A stretch of DNA of 64,000 nucleotides from Valencia hispanica (lineage: Eukaryota; Chordata; Actinopteri; Cyprinodontiformes; Valenciidae). The notes below the pieces were generated by a model. That model saw only the letters and a list, made by a program, of their open reading frames with translations, was not told the origin of the DNA and searched no databases. Positions 31,451-43,003 of the stretch are shown here, piece after piece (the first letter of the stretch is position 1; each line of letters begins with the position of its first letter). Both the position numbers and the translations under genes were made by a program. The stretch lies in the NCBI GenBank assembly GCA_963556495.2, contig OY747722.1, positions 27,356,501-27,420,500 on the forward strand, written 5' to 3'.

Positions 31451-32964
31451 GATCAGGCAGAAGCTTGTCTGTACTAGCTGCATGCACACCTGTGGTGCAT
31501 TCAAGGAACGTTCCAAACACATGGTGAGTTCAATAACGTAGGACATTTAAAACTTATAACAAAATTCCCAGAAAGTAATACCATGAGCAACAAACTTCTG
31601 CTTAATGGCAGTGGACAAGCAAGGTTCAATGCATACTAATTATGCCCTACATATTTTTTACAAAGTACTAAAAAACAATTAATTAATTAATTTCGTCATT
31701 TTGAGATATCTCAAGAACTAGAAATTTTGTTTAAAAGGTCTTGGATGTCCAGTTGGATTTTGATATCTTGTAAATTTTGTACCAGTTCTCTTAACAGTAC
31801 ACTTCGGGCAAAATAATAGAACATGTTCCACATGTTTCTTGAAGACAAAAGTCACATTTCCCTGTAGTATGTTTCCCCTGTTTAAATAAAGTATTGTTTA
31901 ACCCTGTATGACCAAATCCTAATCTAGATATAAGTATTTCCTCCTTTCTGTTTCATTTTGTTTTCCTCATTATAAAAAGTTTCCTTTGAATATATAAGCC
32001 ACCTACAAGTTCTTTCTTCTTCCCATTGTTTCTGCCATCTTACCTGGACCTCATGACGTGGCCCTTTTCTGTTCTATGGGTTCTTTTATTTTGATATTTC
32101 TGAGCTCACTGGTTATGCACACGGTTTTTATTGCAAACTGGTTTTATTGGTATTGGATGTTTTGGAGAAAAAAAATGAAGATCTCCAAGTGAGTGATGAA
32201 GTCATCATGTTGACGTGACGTGATGAAGTAATCAATATGCAAATTAGTCATCTGGCAACATCTGGCCACTTCCTGGGTCAACATCAGCTACTTTCAACCA
32301 TCAGGTGATTACCATCAGGTCCTTACTTATCACTAGATTACCTCTGTGTTAGCCTCCATAGTCGTGCACCCTTCTACCTCAGCCACTGTTGTATGACACT
32401 TATTTATTTACTCTTATGGTGGTACATTTGGTAACTATTTGATTGAACAGCAAGACCTTTTGAAACCGCATAAATAGGGTAATACAAAGTTGAAGTTGGC
32501 TTCCGATTTTAGTCCAGAATGGCTAAAGGGTGATTGCACCTAATGTTTCACTGACTTGAGCAGCTTTAATCTGGTCTAGCCAAAAAACTACAAAATTTAG
32601 ACTCTTCCAACCTGGACTAAATTATTCCATAGGCTACTAATATCAGACTCGGTCAAACCCAGTCTATAATTTGTGAGAGTTCAATAAATGAGAGTTCAGC
32701 CCTGTTTTGTTGCATCTGGACCATGCATCTGGACCATGCTAGAACTGGTCCAGCTCACAAACTACAGTACTTAGACTGTTAAATATTCTGCAATAATGGC
32801 AGAATATTTAAAAGCCAATTTTTAATTTGTTAAACCTTTATTTGATTTGGGAAATCTTCATAATAAAGTCAGAAAAAAGACACTGTGTTTTGCATCTTTT
32901 TTTTTTTTTTTTACAATAAATCAGATTTAAAATCTTCAAAAGTATTTTTTTAGGTGCTCTAAAT
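31451..32964. other. No gene recognised (AT-rich)
   Basis: No conserved frame, RNA gene or defined transposon end was identified in this 1.5-kb stretch. Confidence 0.45.
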
Positions 32965-33541
32965 CAGGGGTCCCCAACCCCCCGGCCGCACAGAAAGAAT
33001 GAATAACTTCCAGCATTTCCGTTTTTATTTATTATGACCACTGTTTTTTTGGGAAAAATGACCGGATATCCCCGTTACGTAGCTCAGGATTGAAACGTCA
33101 AGAGGCTTGTATTGGTCATGTGATAGTTACTGCTAAAATGAATCCCACAAGCTAGCAAGATGGATAAAAAACAAATGTCTCTCAATCGTTTCTTTGAAAA
33201 GGGGCCCAAGGCTCTCACTGATTCAGCGTTGTGGTGAGTTAGATTTGTCATGCACTTTGTATTTGTTTTTGTGGTAAATCTTAAATTATTAAAGGTATGT
33301 TTAAATGTTACCATGGCGACCAGAGAGCGTTAGGGGGCTGAGTGAATGTTACTTGTGTTATGTTGTCTGCTCGATGTTAGGAGGACACTTAATAAAGCTG
33401 CAGATACAAATTGGATCTATGTCTGTTGTTATAATTTTAAATATACCCCGTTTTTATACCGTCCATTATCATTTAACAGCCACATCTTAAAGGTCAGTCT
33501 GATATTAAACCGGTCCGTAGTGAAAAGGTTGGGGACCACTG
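32965..33541 (+). mobile_element. hAT-type non-autonomous element
   Basis: The ends are CAGGGGTCCCCAACC and GGTTGGGGACCACTG, classic hAT inverted termini. They are flanked by 8-bp duplications CTCTAAAT (32957-32964) and CTCTAAAA (33542-33549), one mismatch. Inside at 33,161-33,235 is a short frame MDKKQMSLNRFFEKG followed by a GTGAGT donor-like site, reminiscent of a hAT transposase first exon. Length is 577 bp, with no catalytic part. Confidence 0.85.
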
Positions 33542-33824
33542 CTCTAAAAAAAAAGGTATTGAGTGATCACTTATCAAGAATCAATTAACATTTTATAAAG
33601 GTTTGTTTCAGTGGGGTATACAGTAACTGTCAGGATCCTACTCCATGTGTGTGTGTGCTTTGTAAGCTTGTGAGACTATTTCCTGAATAGAGGATATCTG
33701 CTGGAGGATGTGGCCCACCTGCTGCAGACTCCACATTCGTCAACAATAACCTCATCCCCTGCCAAGGGAGCTGGCAGACAGCCTCTCTTTATCTGATGAT
33801 CAGCCTTTCTGGGTATTTTCTCAT

Positions 33825-34022
33825 TTAAATTACCATTACATGCCAAATCCTACTGATAATTCTGCAAGTTGGTTTAGTAGTGATTTTCACATGCTGGAGG
33901 TCATGGCCTGAAGAAGCCAACAGAACCACATCATTTGCAAAAAAAAACTGTGGTGGAGAACAAAGCTCATGCTTTGGCCTTACAAGGATTGGATAGCCTT
34001 TAAAAGCCATAAAATTCCCCAT
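33825..34022 (-). mobile_element. LINE reverse-transcriptase fragment (FANDVVLLAS)
   Basis: The - strand frame carries FFANDVVLLASSGHDLQHV, matching the YADD-box region of non-LTR RTs of the FADDVVLLAS type. The second catalytic position is altered (FAND), so it is inactive. No other parts of the element were recognised nearby. Confidence 0.7.
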
Positions 34023-34747
34023 ACTGCAGTAGCAGACTCACAAAATCCGTTGGGGGATATGGTCCTAGAGTTTCTGGAGATGCACAAAAGCTATGCAGCC
34101 GGGAGAAGTATACTCCTATGACCCCCTCAGCAATTCTGTTAAGGTTGAGTCCACTGTTCCATGGCCTGGATGAAAGCTTCCTGAATCTGAGGTTTAACTA
34201 TCAGTCAGATTCAGGTCTCCAACACACCAGTATAATCTTTACCAGGGAGGCTGAGAAGTGTGAACCCTGCAGCAGGTCCCTTCCAATCATTGGAACACAC
34301 TCGCAGGTCCTTTTACCTGTATTAGGAATCTTTGTCTTAGATACATGGCCTTATAGTACCTTTCAAACATGGTTTCAACCATGAATCTGGTTGTAGCCCT
34401 TACCATTGACATATTTTAACCTCAGGCTCAAGTTCTAGACTACATTTATGGGGGGGGGGGGGGGGGGACAATGTTTATTTCATGGGTACACAGAACAAAA
34501 GAATTAAACAACAAAACAAGGTAACAATTTCAATCATTTATTATATTAAGTCAGCCACACAGCCACTTGCAACTCCAGGCAGCTGTGTTGAAAAGACAAG
34601 TAGGATAACTAATCACGTTTTCATTTTCACAGATCCACTGTGAATTTTTTTAAATATATGCCAAATTCATAAAAGATATGTCATTTTTACCACATTTAAC
34701 ATGATGAAAGTCTTACATAACCTCCTGACTACCAGTAGTTCAAATTT

Positions 34748-37110
34748 GTCCTCTGTGGAGGACATTTGTAAACCTGAATATCTCTTACCCACTGCATACT
34801 ACTGCATTAACTCCCTTTGCTATCTACAGAGGACATTTAGGGTTTTTCAATGATACCAAATATGAAGGGGTGGGGCTTTGGTACCTTTCACTTCCTCATT
34901 CAGGAAAATGGCGTTCGTCTCTGCAAGCACATTTTACGGGAAGAGGAAAAGTAAGTGCATAATACTTTTTATTGAGCAAATTTTGGCTTAAAATGTTACT
35001 GGCATATTTTATATAAGTCTCTTAAGAACACATCAAAGCATTTTCTGAATTATTTTAGGTCTGTTTTAGTATAGTATTTAAGTATTTAAAAATGTCCTCT
35101 GTAGTGGACAAATGTAGTTTTTTTTATGAAAGAAAGGGAGTCATTCTCAGACGCAGAGAGAATTTTACTGCGAATTGTTGATGGAAACTCAGATATTGAG
35201 TTGTCTGATGAAGATCAAGATGCAGTGTTAGAGCCAGAAGCAGAGGCAGATGATTCAGAGAACTTTGAGCATGACACTCAGGCAGGGCAATCAGTTGCAG
35301 AGGAGTCAGATGAGGCAGAACAGTCTACATCTATGTCCAATCGGCATCCACTGTGGACCAAGAATTCCAAGTACACCTTGAGTTTGTATTAAAAAAGAAT
35401 AACTTACTTTCTCTAACAATTGAGACTCATTTTAATTTATTTTTTCTCCCTTTATTGGTTTTCTTTAGATTCGAATTACAACTCAATGATCCTCCCATTA
35501 TTCAGAGCAATGACGCCATGACACGTCAAAACTGGATCCCAATGGATTATTTTAAGCAGTACATTGATGACTCTGTGTTTGATGGAATGGCCCTGTGCAC
35601 AAATCAGCGTGAAGTCCTTGTGTCTGGAGCAACCCTAAATACCACTCCTGAAGAACTGAAGACATTCTTTGGGAATTCTATTTACATGGGCTGTCTAAGA
35701 TATCCAAACATTCAAATGTATTGGGCCTCAAATACCAGAATTCAAATTATGGCAGAATCCATGACTAGAAATCGGTTTTACAAGCTGAGAAATTCCATTA
35801 AAATTGTCAACGACCTTGACGTTTCAGAAGATGAAAAAGCAAGTGATCTCTTGTGGAGAATCAGGCCTCTCTTGACCAAAGTAAGGCAAGGATGTCTAAG
35901 TCTGCCAAGAACAGGAAAATTGTGCATTGACGAGCAAATGATCCCATTTACTGGTCGATGCCCAGTGCGCCAGTATGTACCGGCCAAGCCTAACCCAACT
36001 GGACTGAAGGTGTTTATCTTGGCCGCACCCACTGGTCTGGTCTTAGACTTTGTGGTCTACCAAGGCAAGACTACCTTCAGAGTCACAGAAGGAAAGGGAA
36101 TTGGAGAGCAAGCTGTTCTTCGTTTGACAGAGTCTGTTCCCCAAGGAGTCCACCTGTTCTTCGACAGGTTCTTTACAACGATCAACCTCGTCGACACCCT
36201 GATGGCAAAAGGGATGACAGGCACTGGAACCCTCATGAAAAACAGAGTTCCAAAGGAGTGCAAGATCATAGGGGACAAACCCTTCAAAAAGAAAGGAAGA
36301 GGAGCATCAGAGTTGGTAATCAGACAGAGCCCTCCTGAACTTGCTCTGATAAAGTGGTTGGACATCAAGCCAGTTGTCCTGGCATCCTCTGCCTATGGCA
36401 TTGAACCTCAGGACACACGCAGAAGATGGTCCAAGAAAGACAAAAGGTTTGTCCAGGTGTCAAGGCCACAGGCAATTGCTGAGTACAATACCAACATCGG
36501 TGATGTGGACTTGGTTGACCGAATCTTGAGTTTCTACAGGATGGCCTCTCGCATTCGGAAATGGACAGTGCGTGTAGTTTTCCACTTTTTTGACCTGGCA
36601 ATCACCAACTCATGGCTGCAGTATAAGAGTGACTGCCAGTCTCTGGGGAAGAAACCACTGAAGTTTCTTGACTTCAAACTGCTCCTTGGTGAAGACTTGA
36701 TTACTCAGGCCCAAGCAGGAGTCGAAAGTGACAGCGAAGATGACTACATTCCCCCACGTCAAAGGTGGAAACCGCAGCCAAATTCAGCTCTGAGACACTA
36801 CGGCGCCATCCATCTTCCAGAGATGGTGGGTGAAACACATGCATCAAGGTGTCGCAGATCCAGCTGCACGAGTAAAACATATGTGATGTGCACAAAGGGC
36901 AAGGTTTTCCTTTGTGTTTCCAAGAAGGGGAATTGCTTTTTGAAGTATCATTCCAAATGAACAAAGCAAAAAAAAAAAAAAGTGATGATAAACAGTTATG
37001 TGGATGTTCAACTCATTATGTGGACTTTTTTCTATTTCCTTTGGGGCTGACTAGTTGCCATCAAGGTTCTGTTTCACATGTATGGCGTTCCGATGTCCAC
37101 TGTAGTGGAC
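34748..37110. repeat. Recurrent palindromic word in the piggyBac element
   Basis: GTCCTCTGTGGAGGAC lies at 34748-34763, a half copy (ACAGAGGACATT) near 34826, GTCCTCTGTAGTGGAC at 35094-35109 just before the start codon, and the perfect palindrome GTCCACTGTAGTGGAC at 37095-37110 after the stop. Copies occur on both sides of the coding region, which suggests internal protein-binding sites. Confidence 0.7.
35126..36960 (+). CDS. piggyBac (PGBD-like) transposase, two exons, apparently intact
   Basis: Exon 1 (35126-35370) encodes an acidic N-part ([13 protein letters not shown]). A 98-bp intron (35371-35468, GTACAC...TTTCTTTAG) joins in frame to exon 2 (35469-36960). Total is 578 residues with no stop. 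Core motifs match the DDE_Tnp_1_7 family: [27 protein letters not shown] and [13 protein letters not shown], supplying three candidate catalytic Asp residues. The C-terminus is Cys-rich ([21 protein letters not shown]), like the zinc-binding tail of piggyBac. It is the only transposase in the window without visible damage. The intron call rests on frame, splice sites and the loss of homology across the unspliced reading. Confidence 0.88.
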
Positions 37111-37235
37111 ACATGATATCTTAAAAAAAATAAATAAATAAAAAAAAAAAAAAAATCAGTATTTCATTTACCTTACAAAGATTGGGGAATAAAAAAAAGG
37201 GGATTAGACCTTCTTTTTTCCTGGTAGTCAGGAGG

Positions 37236-37900
37236 ATATTATGCCCACTTCACAAATATGGAATAGTTTGTAAACAGCTTCCAGGGAGCCAGCATATTTT
37301 GTCATCTTCCCAAGTAGCCTCATCTTACTTTTTGAGCGTACTTTGAGATGGCCTTTTCTGGGAAATACAACTAACTTTAAATAAAGGTTTCACAAACCAC
37401 AAGCTTGAGCATGGGTTTGAATAATTCTGCTTAGATATGTCTCCTTTGTGTCGAGGCTTCGAAGCCTGTTTCGAGTAATCCAGGAAGATTCTTTGTGAAG
37501 CAAGTATCAAAGCTTGTGTTGATTACGTATCTAGTAAGGTTTGAGGCCTCGCTTGCATGAATTGAAACATAAAAGGCAGCAAGGACGCTGCTGTTTCACC
37601 CTCACATTTTGTTGCCTTAGGATTATATTGCATGTGTGTTTGGAATCTAGATTTTTCCATGTCTGGCAATATTTTGATAAGCTACCCTGATAATTTCCAC
37701 ATAGTAACAAATCATCAGTAACACTAATGTCACAGCAGATCCTGTGTTGCTTATTTCTTCTAATCTCTCACTGGAGGACTGGAGTAAAGGACAGAAAAAT
37801 GATTATCCCCCCCAAATAAATATTTTATAAACTTGCTGATGCTTAACTTCCCAAACCCCTGCTCCACCCCCCAGTGATAGAAATACCCTTTATTGTCCCA
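37236..37900. other. No feature seen
   Basis: A short stretch between the piggyBac end and the next LINE tail without a convincing frame or repeat. Confidence 0.45.
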
Positions 37901-37914
37901 CACTGGAGACATTC

Positions 37915-40900
37915 AAGGCAAGGCAAGGCAAGGTAAGGCAAGGCAATATTATTTGTGTAGCACACTTTCAACAGCAGGGCAATTCAAGGTGCTTTACATG
38001 ATTTGATGATTTAAAAAACAAACAAAAACAATGTAAATTAAAAGTAAAAGAAACACACATTACACATGATACACAATAAAGCAAGAGAAAGAAAAAAAAA
38101 GCAAGAGAGCATGAACACATTTCATACATATGACATCTAGCATTTACTCGAAGGCAATTCTAAACAGATGGGTTTTTAGTCTCGAATTAAAGCAGTTCAG
38201 AGTTTCAGCAGCTCTACACTTGTCAGGAAGTCTGTTCCAGATAAGGGGAGCATAGAAACTGAAAGCTGCTTCTCCATGTGTAGTTCTGAGTCTAGGGATG
38301 TTTAGTAGGCTAGAGTTGGAGGACCTGAGTGGTCTTGGTGGTTGGTACCATGACAACAGGTCTTCAACATATTTGGTGCTAAGCCATGTAATGATTTATA
38401 AACTAGTAGGAGTATTTTGAAGTCTATTCTCTGAGCTACAGGGAGCCAGTGTAAGGACTTTAGAACTGGGGTGATGTGCTCTACTTTCCTGGTTCTAGTG
38501 AGGACGCGAGCGGCAGCGTTCTGGATCAGTTGCAGCTGTCTGATTGACTTTTTAGGCAGACCTGTGAAGCTACTGTTGCAGTAATCAATCCGACTAAAGA
38601 TAAAAGCATGGATGACTTTTTCTAGGTCGTGTTGCAACATCAGTCGTTTAATCCTAGAGATGTTCTTCAGGTGATAGAACGCTGACCTTGTTATTGCCTT
38701 TATGTGACCCTGGAGGTTCAGGTCTGAGTCCATTACTACACCTAGGTTTCGAGCCTGATCAGTAGTTTCTAGCTTAATTAATTTAAGCTGTGTGCTGACT
38801 CTTGATCGTTCCTCCTTGGGTCCAAAAATAATCACTTCAGTTTTGTTTCTATTCAGCTGGAGAACGTTATGGCACATCCATCCATTTATTTGGTCAATGC
38901 ATTGATTTAGCGTTTGAATGGGTTCAGAGTCACCTGGTGACATTGTAATGTAGAGCTGAGTGTCATCCGCGTAGTTATGGTAGCTAATGTTATTGGTCGC
39001 TATAATCTTGCCTAGTGGGAGCATGTAGATATTAAATAAGAGGGGCCCCAGGATGGAGCCCTGGGGCACCCCACATGTGATTTCTGTTCGTTCTGATGAA
39101 AAGTTTCCTATTGAAACATAGAAGTCCCTGTTCTTTAGGTAAGATTCGAACCAGCCAAGTAGTGTACCAGAGAGTCCGACTTAGCTCTCCAGTCGTTCCA
39201 ATAAAATGTCATGATCAACAGTGTCAAATGCTGCACTGAGGTCCAACAGAACCAGCACTGTGGTTCTTCCACAGTCTGCATTTATGCGGATGTCATTGAA
39301 TACTTTGACGAGGGCAGTCTCGGGGCTGTGGTGAGCAGGGAAACCAGACTGAAAAACATCAAAACGGTTTGTCGTTATGAAGCCATTTAACTGCTGAAAC
39401 ACAGCTTTTTCAATAATCTTACTGATGAATGGAAGATTAGAGATGGGCCTTTAGTTCTGCATTAACGTGTTGTCCAGATTTTTCTTCTTTAGCAGTAGTT
39501 TAATAACTGCTGTTTTTAAAGCCTGAGGGAAGACACCTGATAGCAGGGATGAGTTCACTATTTGAACAAGATCAGACCCAATAAAAGGAAGAACTTTCTT
39601 TAGAAAAGCTGTGGGTAGGATATCAAGACAGCAGGAGGAGGAGCTTAATTGGATAATGATTTCTTCAAGGCTGTTCTGGTTTAATTAGTGGAATTCAGAC
39701 ATTTTGTCTACATTGTTGTTGATTGGGGATGGCACTGGTTGTGGGTTCGATATTGAGGTAAAGATTGACCATCTAATTGTTAGAACCTTTTTAGTGAAAA
39801 AGCTGTCAAATTCATTGCAGGCCCTGGTAGAGTTTAGTTCAGGGGCTACTGTCACTAAAGGATTAGTTAGTCTTTCCACTGTTGCAAATAGGGTCCGTGC
39901 ATTATTAATGTTTCTGTTGATGATTTCAGAAAAGAACGATTCCCTAGCATCTGTTATAGTTAGCTGATATCTATTCAGTCTCTCTTTGTAGATCTCACAG
40001 TGAACCTGGAGTCGAGTTTTCCGCCATTTTCTCTCGCCTCGTCGACACTCTCTTTTTTCACTACGTACCAGTGGATTACTTGCCCACGGAGACTTCTTTT
40101 TACCTGAGACTACTTTTACTTTAGTTGGAGCAATGGAATCCATGATGTCTGAGATTTTCGCAAGGAAATTATCTACCAACTTATTTATTGAGTTTGAGTT
40201 GGGAGATGAGGGGGATGCAGTGGAAGGGTAAATACGTTTAAAAGTTTCAACTGAGCTGTCCCCTAGAAAACGCTTTTTTATAGTGGTCTTACTGTGGCTG
40301 GATAATTTAGCAGAGATGGTACTTTCAAAGAAAATACAGAAATGGTCAGATAACGCCATATTAATTACAGAGATGTTGGAAATATTTAAACCTTTGCTGA
40401 TAATTAAGTCCAGAGTGTGTCCTTTATTGTGTGTTGGTTGTTTGACATGCTGGGTCAGGAGAGAATTCCACAGCTGGGGGGCAGAGTGGCTGAATGCTCT
40501 GTGGCCCATGGTCACAAGTTTAACGGGTGGAACAGAGAGCTGTAGAGTAGAGGAGGAGCGGAGAGTGCGTGCTGGAGTGGAAACATGAAGAAGGTCAGAA
40601 ATGTAGGAAGGGGCCAGGCTATAAAGTGCTTTAGATGTAATGAGGAGTATTTTAAAGTTGATACTTTGTATTATGGGAAGCCAGTGAAGTTGTTGCAAAG
40701 TAGGGGTGATATGGTGAAAGCTCGGAGTCTGGGTTATGATCCGTGCTGCAGAGTTATGGAGGAGCTGCAGTTTCTGGAGGGATTTATTGGGACGGCCGAA
40801 GAGAAGTGAGTTGCAGTAGTCAATCCGGGAGGTGACGAGGCTGTGCACGAGGATAGCAGTGGTGTGGGGGGTGAGTGAGGGACGGAGACGAGAGATATTG

Positions 40901-41940
40901 CGTAAGTGGAAGTATGCAGATCGAGTGATGCTGTTGATGTGTGACCGGAAAGATAATGTACTGTCGAGGATGATGCCCAGGTTCTTGACTTGAGGGGAAG
41001 GCGAAACAGATGAGTTATTAAAGACTATTGAATAGAACTTGGATTTGGAGAGATTTGAGGGGGTACCTAGTTGGTCATAGTCGATACATATTACAGAAAG
41101 AAGGTCATTGAAATCATTAAAGAAGTTAGAGTTAAGTTTTGGTGGTTTATATAAACTTAGAAATAAAGCTTTGTTAGGCTCAGTTCTGGGAGACGGTAGG
41201 GGTAGATTTATTGCCTGTTTCCCTCAAATATCAAATATCTGTAATAATCAGTGGGGGGAAGCTCCCAGACTCATTGACACTAGTCCCAGGCGTTTGGTGT
41301 AGTCTAAGTTTAGGTGTTAATTGTGTCCCAAATGTGATTTGCTCGTTCAGTCTGTCTGTAAAGTTTCTAAATGGAGACTCATTTGATGTGGCTGAGTCAC
41401 AGGAAGATGAAGACATAATCTCTGATGGTTGTTTATCTGTTCGGTCCTGTGGTGTCATCATGACTTGGTGTTTTTGTTCTCTGATATCCATGGGCGCCTC
41501 AAGGTCAGCTTTTGGGAGCAAGTGTTTTGCTTTCTGATTTTGATAAGAAAAAATGTTTGCTGCTAACAGCCTTACTCTGGCCTTGCTAAGATAACGGCCT
41601 GCTTTGAACAGATGATTAGAACTTCCAAATACTTTGAAATTATTAATAAATGTAAACGACTTCTCAGCTGATTGTTTCTTCAACCATTTATGGAGCATGC
41701 GCTGATGAGGATGTTTACGTTAAGTCCATCAAGTCTCTGTAGGAGATCGGAAAAGTCTCTCTTCAGAATCTCTGATTGTCCCATCGCGATATCTGCTGAT
41801 CCCGCGTGAATGACAAGCTTTTCCAAAGCAGGATGTTGGTCCAAGATTTTTGGGATTTTTTCTGATATTTCTCTCACTGTATTATTCAGGTGTAACAGCA
41901 GCAAAGTGAAAGACAAAGAACAAAACAAATATACCAACAA
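37915..41940 (-). mobile_element. L2-like LINE with chimeric endonuclease region
   Basis: Read on the - strand, it begins with an ORF1 SGNH-esterase part (41940-41680, LEKLVIHAGSADIAMGQSEI). The following block has lost the DG-x-H catalytic word (FKAGRYLSKA). Next comes an endonuclease start (about 41,170-41,070), a foreign segment (see 40456-41070), the remaining endonuclease and linker (40,455-39,685), the RT with DLSAAFDTVDHDIL (about 39,205-39,240) and [11 protein letters not shown] (about 38,960), a C-terminal LWNRLP region (38,215-38,260), and a 3' tail with (CAAGG)n near 37,915-37,950. A few stops and one frameshift near 38,330 are present, so it is less decayed than the LINE at 24,900. 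Confidence 0.85.
40456..41070 (-). mobile_element. Foreign LINE RT segment embedded in the endonuclease
   Basis: This segment encodes the end of a reverse-transcriptase ORF of another family ([20 protein letters not shown] ... [13 protein letters not shown]). It closely parallels 45,650-46,310. At the right junction LWNSL runs in frame into [18 protein letters not shown] of the host LINE. The donor family has CTCTCCCTCCTGACC where the chimera has CTCTCCTGACC, so the junction lies in shared bases. About 50 endonuclease codons of the host LINE are replaced. No poly-A or target duplication is seen. Confidence 0.75.
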
Positions 41941-43003
41941 AGGAATGAACTAGACAAGATCTAAGGTAATAAACAAACAACCAGGAAATTATCCAAAAGA
42001 GAAACTCAAACCCAAAATTCAAGTGTCCACGGATCATAACAGGACCACCAGCAAAGGTGGTAGAGAAACTCTGGAGGCACTAGGAGGTAACGATGCCTGT
42101 GGTGAATGGGGCTGAGGAACCTGGGAGGCTGCCAAGAAAGGTGCATGAGGTTGGCAGTGAGGAAGATCAGGAGGTCGGCTGCAGCAGAAGAGGGATTCTA
42201 AGAGCCAACAAGGAGACTGGGGAAAACCAAAGGAGAACCTTGTCAGGCTGTCAACTGGAGGGAACCCGTGATGAAGTTCTGGGGATGGTGGCTCAGGAGG
42301 CTGGAACCCACAGAGGAGCTCTGAAGGCTGATATTGGAGGAGCTCAGGGGCAAGAGCATGACGGGAATTCACCTAGACTCGAGAACAGGAACACAAGACA
42401 GAGGTGGGCCTGCAGCAGATACGAGAACAGCTGCTAATGTAGCTAGTGCAGACAAGGGAACTGCTTCTGATGTGGACAGGGAAGCTGCTTCTGCTGCTGC
42501 TGCACCAGACAGAGGACCCATGCGGACATGGGACCCACTTTTGTATCTACAGCTGGTGTGGAAGCCCTAGGTTTGAGAGTGATAATGAGGACGTGCTCAG
42601 GAGCGACGAGGTGAGGCGTGGACTTGGAAGTGGAGTCTGGTGCTCAGAGGCAGCAGGGAAAGAGTTTCTGTACTCAGGACGAGGGGAGTGGGTTCTGAGG
42701 CAACAGCCAGCGGGCTTTGGTGCCAAAACACAAATTAGTCCTATTGGTAAATAGGCTGACTTATCTAAGCTTGTGTTTTGTTTAAGGCACACTGAGGAGC
42801 AGATAATCAGCTTAAATAAATGAGCGGGAGGGTGAATAATGATGAAGAAGCTCAGAGAGTTAGGAAGGGGCAATGCCAGACAGAGCTTCAAAAACAAACC
42901 AGAAACTTTATATTGAGTCCTAATATATTTTTTCTTATAAGTCAAACAGTAAGTAAGTGTTACCAATCACCAATAGTAATCGACTACCCAGATCTACAGT
43001 GTT
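41941..43003. other. No gene recognised; repeat-like, purine-rich stretch
   Basis: Several overlapping frames of about 100 codons occur on both strands (for example 42034-42372 -, Pro/Ser-rich), with composition typical of low-complexity DNA. Nothing is recognised. It lies 3' of the intact NXPE gene. Confidence 0.4.

Larger units (their letters stand above)
34721..37235 (+). mobile_element. piggyBac-type DNA transposon
   Basis: The terminal inverted repeat CCTCCTGACTACCAG (34721-34735) is mirrored by CTGGTAGTCAGGAGG (37221-37235). The element encloses one complete transposase gene. Flanks read ATAA on the left and ATAT on the right, so a perfect TTAA duplication is not seen. Palindromic GTCCTC/GAGGAC-type words occur inside. 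Length is 2,515 bp. Confidence 0.85.

Noticed and set aside
42034..42437. Pro-rich or charged frames as a new host gene
   Set aside because: Frames of similar length occur on both strands with low-complexity composition and no domain or exon structure.
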